Source: Branchiostoma belcheri (lineage: Eukaryota > Chordata > Leptocardii > Amphioxiformes > Branchiostomatidae). Taken from it: a stretch of DNA of 64,000 nt. Positions 27,301-43,700 of the stretch are shown piece after piece (the first letter of the stretch is position 1; each line of letters starts with the position of its first letter). A model generated the notes under the pieces. It was not told the origin of the DNA. It searched no databases and saw only the letters and a program-made list of their open reading frames with translations. The stretch is taken from positions 1,064,390-1,128,389 of the forward strand of contig NW_017802514.1 in the NCBI RefSeq assembly GCF_001625305.1. Direction: 5' to 3'. The position numbers and the translations under genes were made by a program.

Positions 27301-30300
27301 TGTAAGCTAGTGTTCAGAATTCGTTGTCATGTACACAGTATATTATATTTACTACACCATCTACAACTTCCTATGAGAGAAGACTATTCATGAGCTAAAG
27401 TGGAAAAGAACATTAGTGTGTATGCCAAGACACTGATCTCTGACACCATTATGCCCACTGTGTGGAAGAAGTGGCTTCCTTTTAGGCGCATTAATGCTGA
27501 TGCTTGACTTTCTTCAATTGTTTATCAAAGTTACAGAGACTGAGTTACCTGTAAGAGGAGGAAGTCTTAACTTTTGGTAGCTGCCTACTCAGCTGCCAAT
27601 TGCAAGGCTATCTTAGCCTGATGTCGTCTTATTTTCACACCTATTTGACAGTGCTTTCTCTGTGCTTGAGCCTTCATTTATGAACTAAGAAGCCGGACCG
27701 GGTACACTGTATGCCGTATGTAACATTTAAGGGGTTGTGTGGTATACGGAAGAGTGTTCCGCTCAGAATCAAGATGTCCCGGGTTTGAATCCTTCCATGG
27801 CACCGATCCTGTGCCATTGGGAACGGCACTTAACACGACTTTCCTCACTTCACTCAGATGGAAACGAGTACCTACATTTTGTAGCTTTGGTTAGGGACAT
27901 CTCTCGGATAGGACGTTAAATGGAGGTCCCGTGTTTGGGGAGTGCCACACCCCACATTTAAGCAAAGAGACAATAACTTACAACATCATTTAGTACTATT
28001 CCTGGACTTGAATTTTACAATTATATATATAATATTAATTTTAATAAAAACATTTAAAAATGTTTTTATCCATTTTGGATATACATGTACATGCGTAGAT
28101 ATTTTGACTTACAGTTACAGAACACCCGCATGCCGATCACATTTCCAAACCAACATCCTGTAAAGGTTAACAGGTTGCCCACAGCCCATATTACATTTAC
28201 TAAAGCCAACTTCAAAGCTCTTTATTCCATTGGGTAGCACCTCATTAAGATTGAAGCCTTGTTGAGAGTTCTATTTTCATTCTGGCCGCAACGTTTTCTT
28301 TGAATGTGCGACTAGGGAATAAATATACCGGTCCAGAACATAGTCCTTGGGTTGCATTGAAAGGCTACTATATACACTCAGGAAGCTTTTTACACACATA
28401 CAGGAGTGAGTTAGAAAATTGCACTTTCCACATAAAGGCAAAAGCATTTTCCAGCACAAGCTTCAGTACTTTTTAATGGATCAACAGCAGCACTATATGA
28501 GAAAAAGGTCTCAAACTTCTGTATCCATTCAAAGTAGACTTAGATGAAAAGCACTGAGTATCATATAGCACATAGCATGTATTACAGGCATGTTGAGTCA
28601 ATATCTTGTATCATATAGTTGAGGATAACAATTTTGCAGTGATAAGCAGTACCTGTATCCATAAAATTATTCCATTATTGCCCAGTACAATAGTTAGTAA
28701 TAGTATGTACATGTATTATCTAAATCCAGTCTCTGGCAATATCTATCATATTTACATGTACATGTGATTGTGTATACCTACATGTACATATAACTGGCAT
28801 CACAGTCCAATAACTATTAACTTTGACATTTAGACCTACATGCATATGCGAATGATGCTTGGCCATCTTCTTGCTGACCATCCATAATAATGGGCAGAAT
28901 TTGACCCTCGCTACAGGGTCATTTGTCATCATAGCAGCATATTATCCTCCATTAAGCGATGATTCAGATACAGAATGTCAGAGAGGTTGGCAATAAACCA
29001 TACTGTACATGTATCATTCACTGCAGTATGCTAGAGTAAACACAGTGTCATATTTCCAATTCAAATGCATTTATCTTATTCAAATACGTATGGATAGTTA
29101 CTGTATTTGAAAATATCTTTGAGAAGAAAGCAGACCGTACGACAAAATAATTCTGGTGCATTTGCTGACAGTGACAGCAAAGAGTAAAATCTAATCTGAG
29201 AAATATAACAGAACTCTGTAGAATGTTTTAAGGCTAATTTATGTTGACCTTTTATTCTTGTCAATGTATAAGATAACTGTTACTGTCAATCTGGACACAC
29301 ATTTGTACATTTGTGAGTGCTCGGGGGTAGTTTTGGGCAGCGACTTCTGACTTTGAACGTCATCTGTAATCCATTTTCATCATGTCCACAGGTGCATGGA
29401 TGGCAAAGCATATTGACTTATCAAAGTGGTTTCCCTGCCTTCGTGATGGGGTCACTACACAGCACCAGGTCTCAAGATGTGGTCCAGTACAAGTATGGAA
29501 AAAACATGGGCTGTTCCAAGAGACTTCAGGGGGAGAATAAAACTTTTTAAAATGTCCCTATTAATGCCTTTTTTCATATTTTTCCATGGATTAACCAACA
29601 TGATAGTTTCCATATGAGCCCCCCTCCCCAAAGTCCAGATTTAGAGACCCCCTCATATACATACAAATAATCTGTAACTGTATGAATGATGCAAAACCTT
29701 TCAATGTGAAACTAGGAGAAACTTCAAAGAACATTTCAGACAGATGCTTTCATGTTAGAACTGTTTAAAAAAAAACATCTGGAAAGGAAAGTTTTTTCAT
29801 CAGCAATACTTTCAGCACCATAGAAATACCCCACAATTCGGTTGACTCGAAACATAACCATTTCAGCTCTCCCTGAAACTTTCTAAACAGCCATTTTATA
29901 AAATCAATGTTCCTTCTTAATTCAGTAAGTATTTGACTTCATGGTCTGAACCGAAGCATGATTCCTTGGTTTATACTAGTCTTGTCCAATGATGTAAAGT
30001 TAACATAGTTTAGGGTCAGGGTAGAAGTTAACACTAGTCTAGTGACCCCTATTGAATAAAGTTCTCCAAGGACTTTTGCAAGATAACTTGTCTTCTGAAG
30101 CATAAACCTACAACACAATGGCTAGAAGGCACAACTCAATGAAGCTTCTCAGGCATTAAGTCATACTCTAGTGGCAATGGTTGCTACCAAGCCCTTGGAT
30201 TTCTTATCTCTTTAGACAGGGACTAGCCTTTCTGGCCAGAACCTTTGGAAGCACCCTATGGATCCATAACTGAGGGATCAAGTACAGAATGCAAGGAAGA

Positions 30301-31726
30301 GATGAAATAAGATTCCAATATGCATTAAGAAATACCCTCTCTGAGACCTTAACTGGTTACTTCTTGTCATACTGTCTACGAACTTACAGCAGACAAGGTG
30401 TCTGAGACTTTAAGACTTCATCAAGAGACATTTCATCATAGGTGGCTAACAGGATACTTAAGCCGGCTCTTTGTGCTCTGCAAACCTGAAGAAAGAAGCT
30501 CACTGAAGATGGACAACTTCTGTCTAAGGCCACAGCAAGTAAATTTTATGGATCACATCCTCCGCAGACTCAAAATCTCAAAGGCATGCCAAAAAACAAG
30601 GTGCCTATATTTTCAAATTTCCTATATTTTCCTATATTTGTGCAAAGTTTACTGCCTACTATAACATTCATATGTCACTGAAACAAATTTAAAAAAATAA
30701 AAATTTTCAATCTGGTTTTGATTCAGTGGGAACATAACATATACAATGTATACAGCCACCATCACATAATATACAAGAAATGAAATACATCACTGTATCA
30801 AAGTAAAAGATGAAACAACAAATCAGTGCCTTCTTCATATTCATCAGCCATCTACATTCCAGCATGGCAACAGACATCATTGTCTATTTTCGACATGTTG
30901 ACTACTTTCAGAAAGCAACAAAAATTTTTTTTCAAAATCAGGCAAAAATTAATGTGTGCGCTGATGTCATCCATAAAAATTACTTGCTGTGGCCTAACTT
31001 CACAATGTGATCAGTCATTTGATCATAAAGTAAAGTATAGTAGTTAAAGTAAAGCAAAGCAAAGATGTAATCAAAGGCTATTTCATACAGAAGGGCAGCA
31101 TGGTTAGGCTTACATATATATTAGGTGGGTGAGTCAGCTAGGAACAATTTCATACATGATGACTATCTAAAATGAAAGGAGAGGCATCCAATAAAGATCC
31201 TAAATGCCCAGGTGAACATTTAAAAGGAACAGCCCCAAGAGAAATATAGGCATTGCTACTGATGTTATGAAGCTACAGCTACCTGCAATCCTAAGAAGTT
31301 AGAGCTTCCTTCTTAAGAGTTCACCATAGATTTTCTTAAGGGAGATTAATTACGTCTTACAGTAGGAGTTCTGTATACAGGAAGGCAGGAGTTAAGAAGG
31401 CTGTCTTAAGAATTCCATTCATGTCAGAGTTTTGAAAATGCATGGAAGATATTTCATGCAATGATGCTGCTTCAATAACCATGACTCTCGTTTTCTTAGG
31501 ACACCAGCAGTGCGCATGTATTCTGTCTTTCTTGTCTGTATGATTAAAGGCCTTAAACATCCAGTGTTAACTTATGGAAAGTCACCCTTGACTAAGAGCT
31601 CATATCTTACATGTAACAGCTGATCTTTCCATACATACAGTGAGAAAAGCACACCAAGAACAGATTTTGAAAATGTTTTCCCTGTTTCTGTTGTTGCCTT
31701 GTTACCAATTTAACTTCTTCTTCTTA

Positions 31727-31796
<70 letters not shown>

Positions 31797-34700
31797 ATAA
31801 CTTTACTGACTTGCTACCCAAAAAAGAAAACTAAAGCCAAGGATCTAACATTGCTTATACTGTATTTTGTTGAAATATCATGTTGCTATACATAATAAAT
31901 GTGACCTGTTTTCATGCAAAAAATAGGTCAATGCAATTAATTACTGTAGAAATAAAATGCATCAAATATCATCTGTAGAGATGTGATTGAAATAGATATG
32001 CAACATGTTATGGAATCGTGGGCAACAGAAATTACATAGTGACCCCATGCTGCCCTGTCTTTTTAAATAGGCTTCCACATCTATGTCACATACATCGCAG
32101 CAAGGACGTTGTATTCAATTCATCCTACCGTAATTCATTTACTGTTTGACAATGATCAGATTCGAATACAACATCAACATAATAGACATATTAAAAATCA
32201 TACCACTTCTAAAATAAACACTGCATATATGGGGGGTTTAAAAACATGTGGGAAGAGATATGCACATAAATTACAATGTACATGTAGCTTATAATAATTT
32301 TTAGAGCATTATACGCTGACCCTTAACAATAGCCTGTGTCTGGTTTAGGAGTCTTGAATAAATGATCGAGAATGGAACAAATATAATTGAGCAGATTACA
32401 GAAGAGAAGAATGTACAATTATGTATACATAATATGCAATTATCAGTCTCAACGCCAAGGAACTTGTAGTATCATCAGTAGGACAAGTTTTGCATGGTTG
32501 ATTTTGAATGTCATACCGTACAAAGTTTGACTGGAAGAAACTATACTCCACATCTTTACCCTTGTTAAATCTTAGATTATGACAGTAACACTTTTTTCCT
32601 ATGCTGTACAGAAATTAACTAACAAAGTCATTCTCAGCCATTGATATACAATAATGTACTATGATGTTATATATGGGACAAGAACCAGTGGCAAAATACA
32701 TGACAATGTTATGTTTAATGTGGATGATAATTCATGAACACTAATGCTGCCACAAATAGATCCTTCTATTTGCTCTCTCTCTCTCTCTATGATCTCTCTC
32801 ACCATATAAGGCTAAGAGTTTTGCTACATGTAGAGTCCATACACTTACATGTAGGGAAATAAGTACCAATTACGGTAGCTTTGACAACATTATTCAAGGC
32901 TACACGTCCCCTTACCTAATGCCTCCAGGGAGACAGTTGACATCATGTTTTTCCTGCTGTTCTAAGATTAGAATGTCAACATGTTTTCCAGAAATCATGA
33001 TTCCATAAAACATTTTCTCATATTTTACTAGCTTCCGTACATTTCCCACATTTTACTTGTAGAATTTGAAAGTGGTTTATCTGATAAAGATTCAGTAGGC
33101 ATGCGACATAGAATCTAGATTCTGTTGCTTCAAACTTAATGCATTTCCATGCATATAAACATGAAATTTATATCATGCCTTCCTTGGCATTCATTATAAA
33201 CTGGCTCAAAGACAGGTTCAGAGCAGCCATAAGTTGCCCAGCTTAATTTTTTTTTCAAACTGATGAAAGAAGTGGTAAAGAAGCTTTGTGATATTTACCA
33301 TGACCACGGGCTGGCTTTCAGAACTGGTGTTTTTGGGACGCCCCACGGCATAGCTGTCTCTCCGTGGTCCACACTCCACAGTTCTGCTAGTGTTAATAGC
33401 CTGCTACAGCTCGGGTCACCTCTGCACACAGTTGCATATACATGCAGAATCCTTTCCGGACCAGTGCAGTAATACTCACTGACACTTTGCGCTCTCAATC
33501 CTCCCCATTAATGCACCAGTTCCCTGACGGCTTCGTGAGCACGACTCTCCACTTCACACATGTACAGCCGGCATCTGAATTGTGAGAAGAGGTTCAGTGT
33601 GCACTGCACTAAACTGGACACCAGATGTACTTTGGAGACCGCTACACAACCCGGCTTTAGGCAAATCCTTTGAAAGTTCTGCTGTCTCTAATGCAGGTAT
33701 CGGATATAACAAGAGGGAACCTCCCCTTTACTTGCAGTTACTGTAATGATGTTGGGCCAATTCACCTGAATCGTTTCTCAAACCGCAGCATTCATGAAAC
33801 TTATGTAACAGCGTTGTCAACAGCCTCAGCTGATTGATTTGAAAGAAAACAGAATGGGAACGGCAGATGTGAGAGAAACCTTATTAGCCTGAGGTTGCCA
33901 GGAACACCAAAGGCTTATGACATGGGCCACACCAATTCCTTTGAAATTGTGGCCTTTTGAAATGGTATCAACATGTGAAAAATAATCCCAAAGCCTGTAA
34001 AAACTGGAGATAGCTATGAAAATTATCTAGGTCAGTTACATGTACGTAACATCTGTGTCCATAATATCACCAGGGTCCATAATATCGCCACCTTGAGAAA
34101 TAGTGTGGTTTAAGATATTTTTACTGCAACATACTTTTGGTATGCACTCCTTCACACATCAAATGAACATATCTAGGGTATGTTGCAGTCAACATATCTT
34201 TAAGCACACTGTTTCTCAAGGTGGTGATATTATGGACCCTGGTGATATTATGGACACAGATGTGACATGTACGTACATTGTACATGTATGGTGGCATCAC
34301 TTGGATGGTACAGTATAAAAAATGCTGCAAACTGAATTTTTTTTAAATGTAGCTTACTTCTTGGACAAAATATGGCTATGTTTTCAAGCCTGGTGTGCAA
34401 TGTTACATGTACGTAGGAGAGTCGCTTAAAGTTTGCTCTTTCCATAGCTGCATCTGGGTACAGTAAGCTTCCAACCCTAATTTGATCAACCACTGAGAGC
34501 TGTGAACTACAACTACAAGTTAACCATCAAGTTGAATTAGCCTTTAGCATGTTTCATTAGTTCATGACAGGAATTTATTTTTTCTATGTAATACAATTAA
34601 TACTAAATCATTTAATACTAATCATTAGAATCCAAGAGAAGTTCAGTAGTTATCACCATGTTATCAGCAGTCAACAGGTGGTAAGAAATGACTTCCCATA

Positions 34701-37700
34701 TTTGACATGAAACACTAAGCAACCATTCCCACATGTTTGTCTGTTATTACAACAAGCACAGGTGGTAGATTTAAAAGGATGTAAAATATAGGAAGCAGGT
34801 TAACCTTTGCAGAAGATAGCCGGGGATTCAGACAGAGTACAGCTAGGCAAGCGCAAAAGGTCATTGGGTCTGGTTACGTAAACAGTCATGAAAATGTCAA
34901 TCTTATTTGGAAAAAGGCCATTTAATGCATGAGGTAAGAAATTAAATGGAATCATGATTTTGTTTTGTCTATTCTTTATGATTGTCATGTTAAATGGTGA
35001 TACTTGAATAGTAAATTTTTATTACTAGATGTTTCTTGCTTAGCACTTGCTTGGTTGGTTCATCAGTTGTGAGCTGTGATGAAATTCTTGGCAATTTGTT
35101 TTACAGTTCTTTGAATTTGTTCCTTGGTAACTAACTTAAGGTACATGTTGAGATATGTACTTAGTATGCCAGTGACAACTGCAGTTTGCTGACAATGTGA
35201 CAGGGGCTCTCATTTCACTGCACACACTTCTGTAATACCCTACAGGTCATAACTCAAATATCCATGTTCCTTTAGGCCTTGTTTAAAGCTTTTTAATGAT
35301 GATGCCCCAACTTGTTTCCACGTCTCTACAATAGTTCTTGGAAAATACAAATCCTTGGTTGGTCACTAACTCCAGAATGCCTCTGGTGAAGCAAAAATTG
35401 GAATTCACACTTGTTCAGCCAAAGGCTTATAATTAGTAACACAATGTATGGGGGATGCTTTCTAGCAGGTGGAATTCGTTCCTGTTCAATCTGTTACTGC
35501 AAACATGATAACTGTGACAGTCCTTATCAATGTTACAACATTGTTACAACATTATATCACACTCTTCTTGATGTGTCTTAAGTTTTCTGTTAGCTACATT
35601 CAGTCACACTCATATTTCTGCCCTCCTTATTAGAATTGGAAATTGTTTAAATGTAATACTATCCTCCCCCCTGAAGTAGTAGTATAACCCATGATTGTGT
35701 CCAATAGATGTGCATGTCTATAGGGAACACAGGCTTTTCACAATGTTGTTGTTGTTGGCCTCTCCTTCGTATCCGAAGATGTAAGGAAGTCAGTCCTTCA
35801 TGTGGCAGCAGCTGAAAACAGCTCTTCAGGAAACAACAGCACAAGTGGTAGGCTACTCGACCAGGAAGAATAGGGACTGGTTTGATGAGAATGACCCTGA
35901 AATTGAAGCTTTACTCCAAAGAAAGCGCTCTTGTCACCAGAAAATCTTATTGAAGCCAGATGATCTGGCAGCAAAAGCATCATACAAGGTAGCTTGCAAC
36001 ACCCTACAACGCAAGCTGCGGGAGATGCAGAATACATGGTGGACCAACATGGCCAAAAAAACACAGCACTTTGCAGACACGGGTAACATCCGGGCCTTCT
36101 ATGAGGCTCTGCGGGCAATCTACGGCCCTACTCAGAGGACGCAGGCCCCCTTGAGATCTTCACAATGTAATTGCCAATCAAAGTGCCCATTTTGTACGCA
36201 ATTAGAGCGCAAAGATTTTCCAATACTTTACAAATGTTTTACAGCAAAATCATCGAAGTCATGCGGTGTCAATTTGAAGATAACTACCTTTGAAGGTCAT
36301 GAAATGGATCAGATAGAGGCAGTGGAAGTTGAACATGATAGTTAAAGGGTTGCTGAGAATTTGTGATATGGAAAGCGTGATATGGCAAATTGAAATCGTT
36401 ACATAGACCCTGCACAGGGAAGTATCCTGTTTTTATTGGCTGGATATGCAGTCTAGGTTGCTCAACTAACCAAAGGTTATTACAACTGTTTTAACAGTTA
36501 ACCTTTAGAACACTGAAAAAGCCAATTCTCTATTGGTTAGGGGGTTAGGCAGCTGGAAAAAGTTTACTAGTAATAGGTTAAAGGGTACTACTTAGTCAGT
36601 GATATGGGATTTGTAAAGATGGGATGAAGTACAAGACAGTTACAATGTTTGTCACTATATGGAAATATGCCTTCTAACTGTTATAGAGGTCATAACATAA
36701 TCAAATTTTATCCACTGACTAATTATTAGTTCTGTCAAACGTATGGACACATACTATACTTGTACAAGGTGGGCTTGTTAATTCTTGAAGTAAGAAAATT
36801 GACCATATTGAAGTCTATGTAATTCATAATTGTAACTGTTACACTTAATATGTTTAATAATATAATAATTATGTCCAGTCTGTCTGGTACTGGTTTATAG
36901 AGAATAATGTACATTATTTTCTTGCAAACAGAACAGACCATTAAGAAATACCACCTCACTAGGATTCACAGCTAATCTCATAACGTTACCACTACCACCA
37001 TTATACAACATATTAAATTGAATTGAAGAAGAATTAGTGTTACTTTTATTAGTTTATGGATAGCAGTCACTGGAAAAATCTGACATATTTCATGTGACAT
37101 TGTTCAATGTACATGCAAGTCAATTTTTAATACAACTGAACTGATTGAACTAAACTGAAGATGCACCTTTTTTAGATTCTTGTACTAAGGCCACACCAAT
37201 TTATTTCTTGGTTAACGGATTTTTCTAGAAAAATAATGGAGCGGGCGGGCGGAAAAAAAATAAATATAAAAGCAGGCCTAGGCTTCGTATTATGACCCAA
37301 AATGGTACGATAGGAGCCATGAAGTCAACACACCAGGCTGGTTCAAAATTTAAACAATGAATTTTGAACTTTTAATGATACCATTGCATTGAAAGATGGA
37401 ATAACTGTAACAACTACGATGAACTGTTCAGGGCACAATATGAGCATTTTGCAGTTGATTCTGGATTTTTACTTTTATTTGCAAATCTGAAAAAAATGAA
37501 GCGGTGAATCCGTTAACCAAGAAATTAAATTGGTGTGGCCTAAGTTATAGAAGTTTTGCAACTTGTTAAAGTAGCAATTTCAAGGATTACTTCCAGTAAA
37601 GTCTCCAATTTGCAACAGCTTAATTGCTATTGAAGTTATATCATCATTCCCTGACTGCTTAGCTCCCATACATGTAAAACGACAGGAAAATAAGAGCTGG

Positions 37701-40700
37701 CAATAATTCGCAACCAAACTGAGTGCAAGAAAATGGCCCATATTAATTAATATAATAGGAAGTTGGATTCGGGTTTACAGACGACGCATATAGAATACAT
37801 CTGGCACATTTTTCTTTCATAAACTTTTCACAATCTGTTCTTCCATTTGTTAAACTTTCTTTTATCAAAATACATTGCTCCCCTGGCATCAATTTAAGTC
37901 TGAATTGATGTTCAACATATTTCTACATGTATCACTCTGCCACTTGTACATGTAAGGCCACAGCAAGTTAATTTTATGGATGACATCCTCCACATACTCC
38001 AAATCTGAAGTAATGTGAAAAAATGAGGCGGGCCAAAAAAGCAAGATTCCTGCATGTTCAAATCTTGATATCATAAACAAGAAATTATACCTATTTCATG
38101 CTACGGTACTGCCAACTATTAGAACATCCATTTGTTACTGAAAGAACTTTCAAAAATAACAGTTTTCTATCATACAAATGGATGGTTCTGATTCAGCGGG
38201 AATATCACATATAAAAGGGATGCAATACATCACTGCATCAATGTAAAAGTCAAAACAATAAATCAGAGCCAATGTCTCCTCTCTTCAGAGTTATCTGAAT
38301 TACGGCATGGCAACAGACATCTTTGCCCATTTTCGGCATGTTGACCACTGTCAGAGGGCAACAAAATTTTTTTTTTCCCCAAAATCAGGCGAAAATTAAT
38401 GTGCACCCTGATGTCATCTTTAAAAATAACTTGCTATGGCCTAAGTGCAGATTACAGAGAAATTGGTCTTTGCCACTTAGTCAAATACTGTACTAATGAT
38501 TGGACTAATTATCCACCAGATGTTTTAAGATTGAAGATGAAGAACAACTCGTGATAAGTAGAATTTGATTAAGGGAAGATTAAATCACTAAAATGTAGTT
38601 GACAGATATTACATTGTACATATTGGCACATATTTTAAAAACATCCATTAGACATATTCAGATTTTTATGTTATTGTTCTGAATACTGATTTGACCAGAT
38701 TTACATAAAAACTGGTTGAAGTGAACTTCAAAAGTTTCCCCAGAATATGCTCACAGGCACTAATACATCTAAGACTGAGGCAATTTTTGTAAATGAAGTA
38801 CACACCATGTAATAACAAATTTTATATGTCATGTGAATCTGATATGAGCATAACAAGGTGTAGTAGTAAATAAACGTAATGTTAGTGCAGGTGGGGGTAA
38901 CTGAAAATCCCATGTGGCCAATTATTGGGTACCTACAATTTGTTGACGTTCTATCAGCTTAACATCAAGTATCACTGTGTAGTTTCTGAAACATTTTGAC
39001 AATAAAAGTTTTTCCTGTGATTCAATACATATAAATTAAAGGATTTAAATTGTGTAGAGATACAACCACCAGTCAAATGCACCAGCAGTATAGTTGTCAT
39101 AATCATAATATGAAGTTCGTACAAGAAATGTAACAATACAAAAATTAGCCTAATACAAAAATTAGACAGAACAGATTTATATACCGGTAGTATTACTTCT
39201 TTGTAATGTATTTTATACACTATTACTCATACTCATATAACATACTCGAACATGTAGGTACATTTATATTTTGTTGTCAACATGTCTCAATTTCAGTCGG
39301 GTTTTGATCTCTAGCAAGTATCAAAACAACAGTACTTGTTCTGGGAGAAATGCCAAAATCTCTTTTCGTGTTTATTAATTATTTTGTCTACCAATGTAAT
39401 AGGCACAAACCCTCATCAACGTTAAAGAATAACTTTTCATCGTTAATTTATTATGAATGTCAACTTACTGATTTAGGGACTTTTATTTACAGAACTCTGT
39501 TCACTTCAATTTACCAATCTTAATACTTAAATCCAGAGTGATCTTCATCATTTAGAAGTTCTAAGTAGTTTCCCTGCTATTCATAGGAAAGGTATTAGTT
39601 GCACTGTAACTCTCAGAAAACTTAAAGCATAATAAAAGGAAACAACTACTGATTCATCTTATAAGATTTATTCTAATATGTTCACTGAAAGAAATATTTT
39701 TTTTTTGCTACGTTTCCTCTTCTTCTGTTCCAAACACTGACCTCTGACCTGGCCAATGACCTGATTTGTTGGCGTCTCTCACCATGGCGACTAGTGTTGG
39801 GTTACATAATGTTGCAATTTTATAGTAGGAGGGATTTATATTCCTGTCTGACCATATACATGTATATGAATGTACTTGAGTAAGAATTAACAGGGCAGAC
39901 CATATGCAGGTAAACATGCAATGTTACCTTTCTAATTTATGGGTTATCTTGGATCCTGAGAAGATGTTCAAATATTGCTATTTTCTATTCGTTTGCAAAA
40001 CATGTTTTAGCAGCACCACTTTCAGCACCAAGAACAGCCTCAAAACATCAGAGATGTTAGCAGACACATGCAGTTTCTGTGACTTTGCATAACCTGTCAT
40101 TCTCTTTTCATTAGGATGGTAATAGAAGTGCATGAGGTGATGTACCTTAATTCAGGAAAGTAGTAGCTATGGCGGAAAGCATTTCAGCACCTTGGAACAT
40201 TCCAACATTGCATGAACTACAGGTCTGGGATAATCCTTTGCTTGCATTGCTTAAATGTTGAGAAATCAGTGGCATAGTCTACAAAACAGATGTATATATA
40301 AAAGCCCCAAAAAGCTTTTCATGTAAATGATAGTGAGACATGTTTTTGAGAGTCCACATTGTAGTTTTACAACACCATCTTTCGACCCATGCAGTAGCAT
40401 CACCTGTAGCCAAATAATTAATTCAATTTCTGATTTACCTTCCCAGGCTTATAATATATATACATTAATGGCTAAATTGCTATATATATATATATATATT
40501 AGTAGATATAATGTTAGCAGCATTTTGCTGTTTTTCTTGTGAATCCAACAAATGTCCAACAAACAATTCATGTGATGTAGCCACATAATTTGTAATTCTA
40601 CATGTAGCTTTCCAACTGTCTAATCTAACTCTGAACTCTAACTCTTTTGTATTCTAACAGCAACTGTTTAGACAATCTAACCTAAGGTTTTATGTTTCCT

Positions 40701-43700
40701 ACATTGTGCATATTCATAACAAGTGTGCATAAGGCAGAATTGTTTGCAAAAGTTCAAACAAGAGTAAGATAGCACATGATATATACTGTAACTTGACAAG
40801 TTTTATAACACCAGGTGTTGTTCAATCCCCACATCTGTTGTTATGATATAAAATGTTTTGATCTATTGAATGGGCTTCAAAGTGGCGTGTATTTCCTGTT
40901 GAATTGCTCCAAGTCTCAAGAACTGGCTCTAGTTCACATGTAGAAAGCAGCTGCTATATAATCTATGTTAAGACACAGGGATGTGCCTATGGCTAAAACT
41001 GTGAGCCAGTATTCACATGGGTTTTTCCTGACCAGTATCACTGGTTTGCAGTGTCCTTACACGGATTTTCTTTTATGGGTTTCCAAATGGCAGCAACAAC
41101 TCAGACAATAGTAATGATAGGATTGTGTCAAATCAGTGGACATGTTGTATTTGTCTTGGTTGCTCCATGTAAGATGGACATTTTATGTAGTAGAATTTAC
41201 AAGGTGAGAATCTGTGATACTGTAAGGCCAATTCAATTTGTTGGTTCACGGATTTGCTTGCTTCATTTTTTTCTGATTTGCAAAAAAAATCATTTCAGCC
41301 TCTGAATCAACTCCAAAATGCTCATATTTTGGTCCCAACAGTTAAAGGAGGTCCCTTCTCTTCAGAGTTGTTACAGTTGTTCCATCTATCAATGCAGTGG
41401 TTTGATTAAAGGTTTGAAATTTAATGTTTGAATTACAAACTAGCCTGGTATGTTGACTTCATGGCTCCTATCATGCCATTTGGGGCTATCATAGGATGCC
41501 TTGATCTGTTGTTGTTGTTTTTTTGCCCTGTCACTTCATATTTTTTCTCAAAATTCCAAGAACCAACAAATCAAATTGGTGTGGCTTAAAATTTGTTATC
41601 ACAACACCCATACATAGAATGGATATAGCACTATGGCATCAACAAGTACAGGTTACCAGAATTTATGACCATCTTTACCAGACTTGCTGCCACCAGAAAA
41701 AATATGTTCGTCTGCTATTTTGTTCTGTGCTGTTAGAAAAACATTATGGCTCTGCAGTTCTACAGCTCTACTTTTTCGTATCTCTACCTTGAAATCATCC
41801 ATACAAATGCTTATTATACAGGTTTTACTGACATTCTAAAACTCTACACTCTCTACTCAAAGTTGTACATTTGTTAAAAGGAGCAATGCTATAGTAGTTT
41901 GAAAATATTTTTCTTAGAGCTTGGCTATGGCTCAAATCCCATCCCTACCACTTTTCATGTTATATTATAATAGTGCAAAGATTTAATTACACTAATCCTC
42001 TCAATGCCATGGGAAGCTTTATGTAAGGGTGATGGACTAGATGGTGTGGATATAGGATTACAAGGGAGACAGTCTAGAGACCTTGTGATATATGTAATTC
42101 ATTAAAAAGGAAGCTATGGGCACCTAGGGCAGTCTTTAAAGTGTCCTTAGTACGTAAAGGGCACTGCATTTCCGACCCAAGTATCCACTTAGAGGCCTTT
42201 TACCTAGATAGAACTCTTTATCTTGTAAACAAGATAGAACTTGCCAACTTTGATGATGAACAGCAGGGCCACATTGACTTAACTTTATGGATGACATCCT
42301 CTGAAGACTCCAGAACTAGTGCACACAAATAAAAGAAATTCCGGCCAAAGATGAAAATGCTGCTAAACCACAAGAATACAAAGCTGGTATTGTGATTTTG
42401 CGGTATATGTACATAGCGATTTTTATAACAAGTCAGCACATGCTGGCCTTTTGCAGAATGTATGAATTGGCACTGTACATACATGTATGTACTGAGTTCT
42501 TGAGTCATGGAGCTCGGTAGCCTGGGTGCCATCCTCCGTAGTTACTGCCAGCTCCCTATTGTCGCTGGCTATGAATTGGACTATGGAGGCCTAGGATGGC
42601 ACCCAGGCCAGAGCCTCGGAGGACATGACTTCTTTTTTTGAGAACAGGCAAAAATCAATGCACGCGCGGATGTTATCCATAAAATGAAATCAGTGTTGCC
42701 TAGCTTTTACTTGAAGTTTGATATGAAGCTCCACAGCTTGCCTTTTTATCAGTCCCAGAAAAGAAATACACTCAGAATCAAGTCAGCTAGTCACGTAATC
42801 ATCAATTAAGGCATTCCTTTGATATGCCTAGTATCTTAAACTAATTTTCTCTCTCTCTCTTTCTACTTCCTAATTGGAGGAAGACAAAACAATTTGTGCA
42901 GAATGATGTAGTAATAGGGAATAACAGTTACTGTAACACCTTTTTCTGACTTCCTTTTAATATTCTGTCCTCAGAAGAACCAGCCATCATCTTTTTGAAG
43001 GTTACGTTTGACACTGAAACATTTCTCATGGTGTCTAGTTTCACCTTATGCTCTTTTTAACCATATCCCATGGCCTCCACTTTTCACCTTCAATCTGAAA
43101 TGCAACTAAAATATGCCTGAAAGTCTTTCACTGCCATTTTCCATAGAAAAAAAAAGACATCAGCATCCATTAGCTCAGTAATGGCACCTCAAGAGGAAAA
43201 GTAGGTGACCATTAACTAATGGAAAGCTGTTAGCCATGTTTAGGGAATGTCCATTAACACTTTTACCAGTAGATAACTATCTTAATCAGTACAGGGTTAT
43301 CCATTATTGAGACCATCAATCTCAGTCTGTTACAGCCAGCATTTGTAGTCTGATGTACATCAACCTGTTTTCAATTCATACTGTGTTTTCATTAATTTAG
43401 ATGTTCATTAAAATGTACATATTGCAGTAAAATGTAAGTTTGAAGGATGTACTTTAAACTTTGCTGTGAAGGAAAATGATGCCATTTTTTATTTTTATTT
43501 ATTCACATATATTCATTGAGTATTGGAGTGTCTTTGGCCATGAGAGAAATGGAATTGTTTTGTTGGTCTGTTGAATAGTGAATCCAACTCATTTTTAAAG
43601 ATGTTAATCGTGGCTTGGATATTGGTGGGTAGATCATTCCACAAATAAATAGTTGAGTGTAGGAATGATTTTTTTATACTTTTCAGTTTTACCAGCAATA

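Noticed and set aside
31640..31834. Leu-Ser repeat protein
   Set aside because: Produced by the (TC)n microsatellite.
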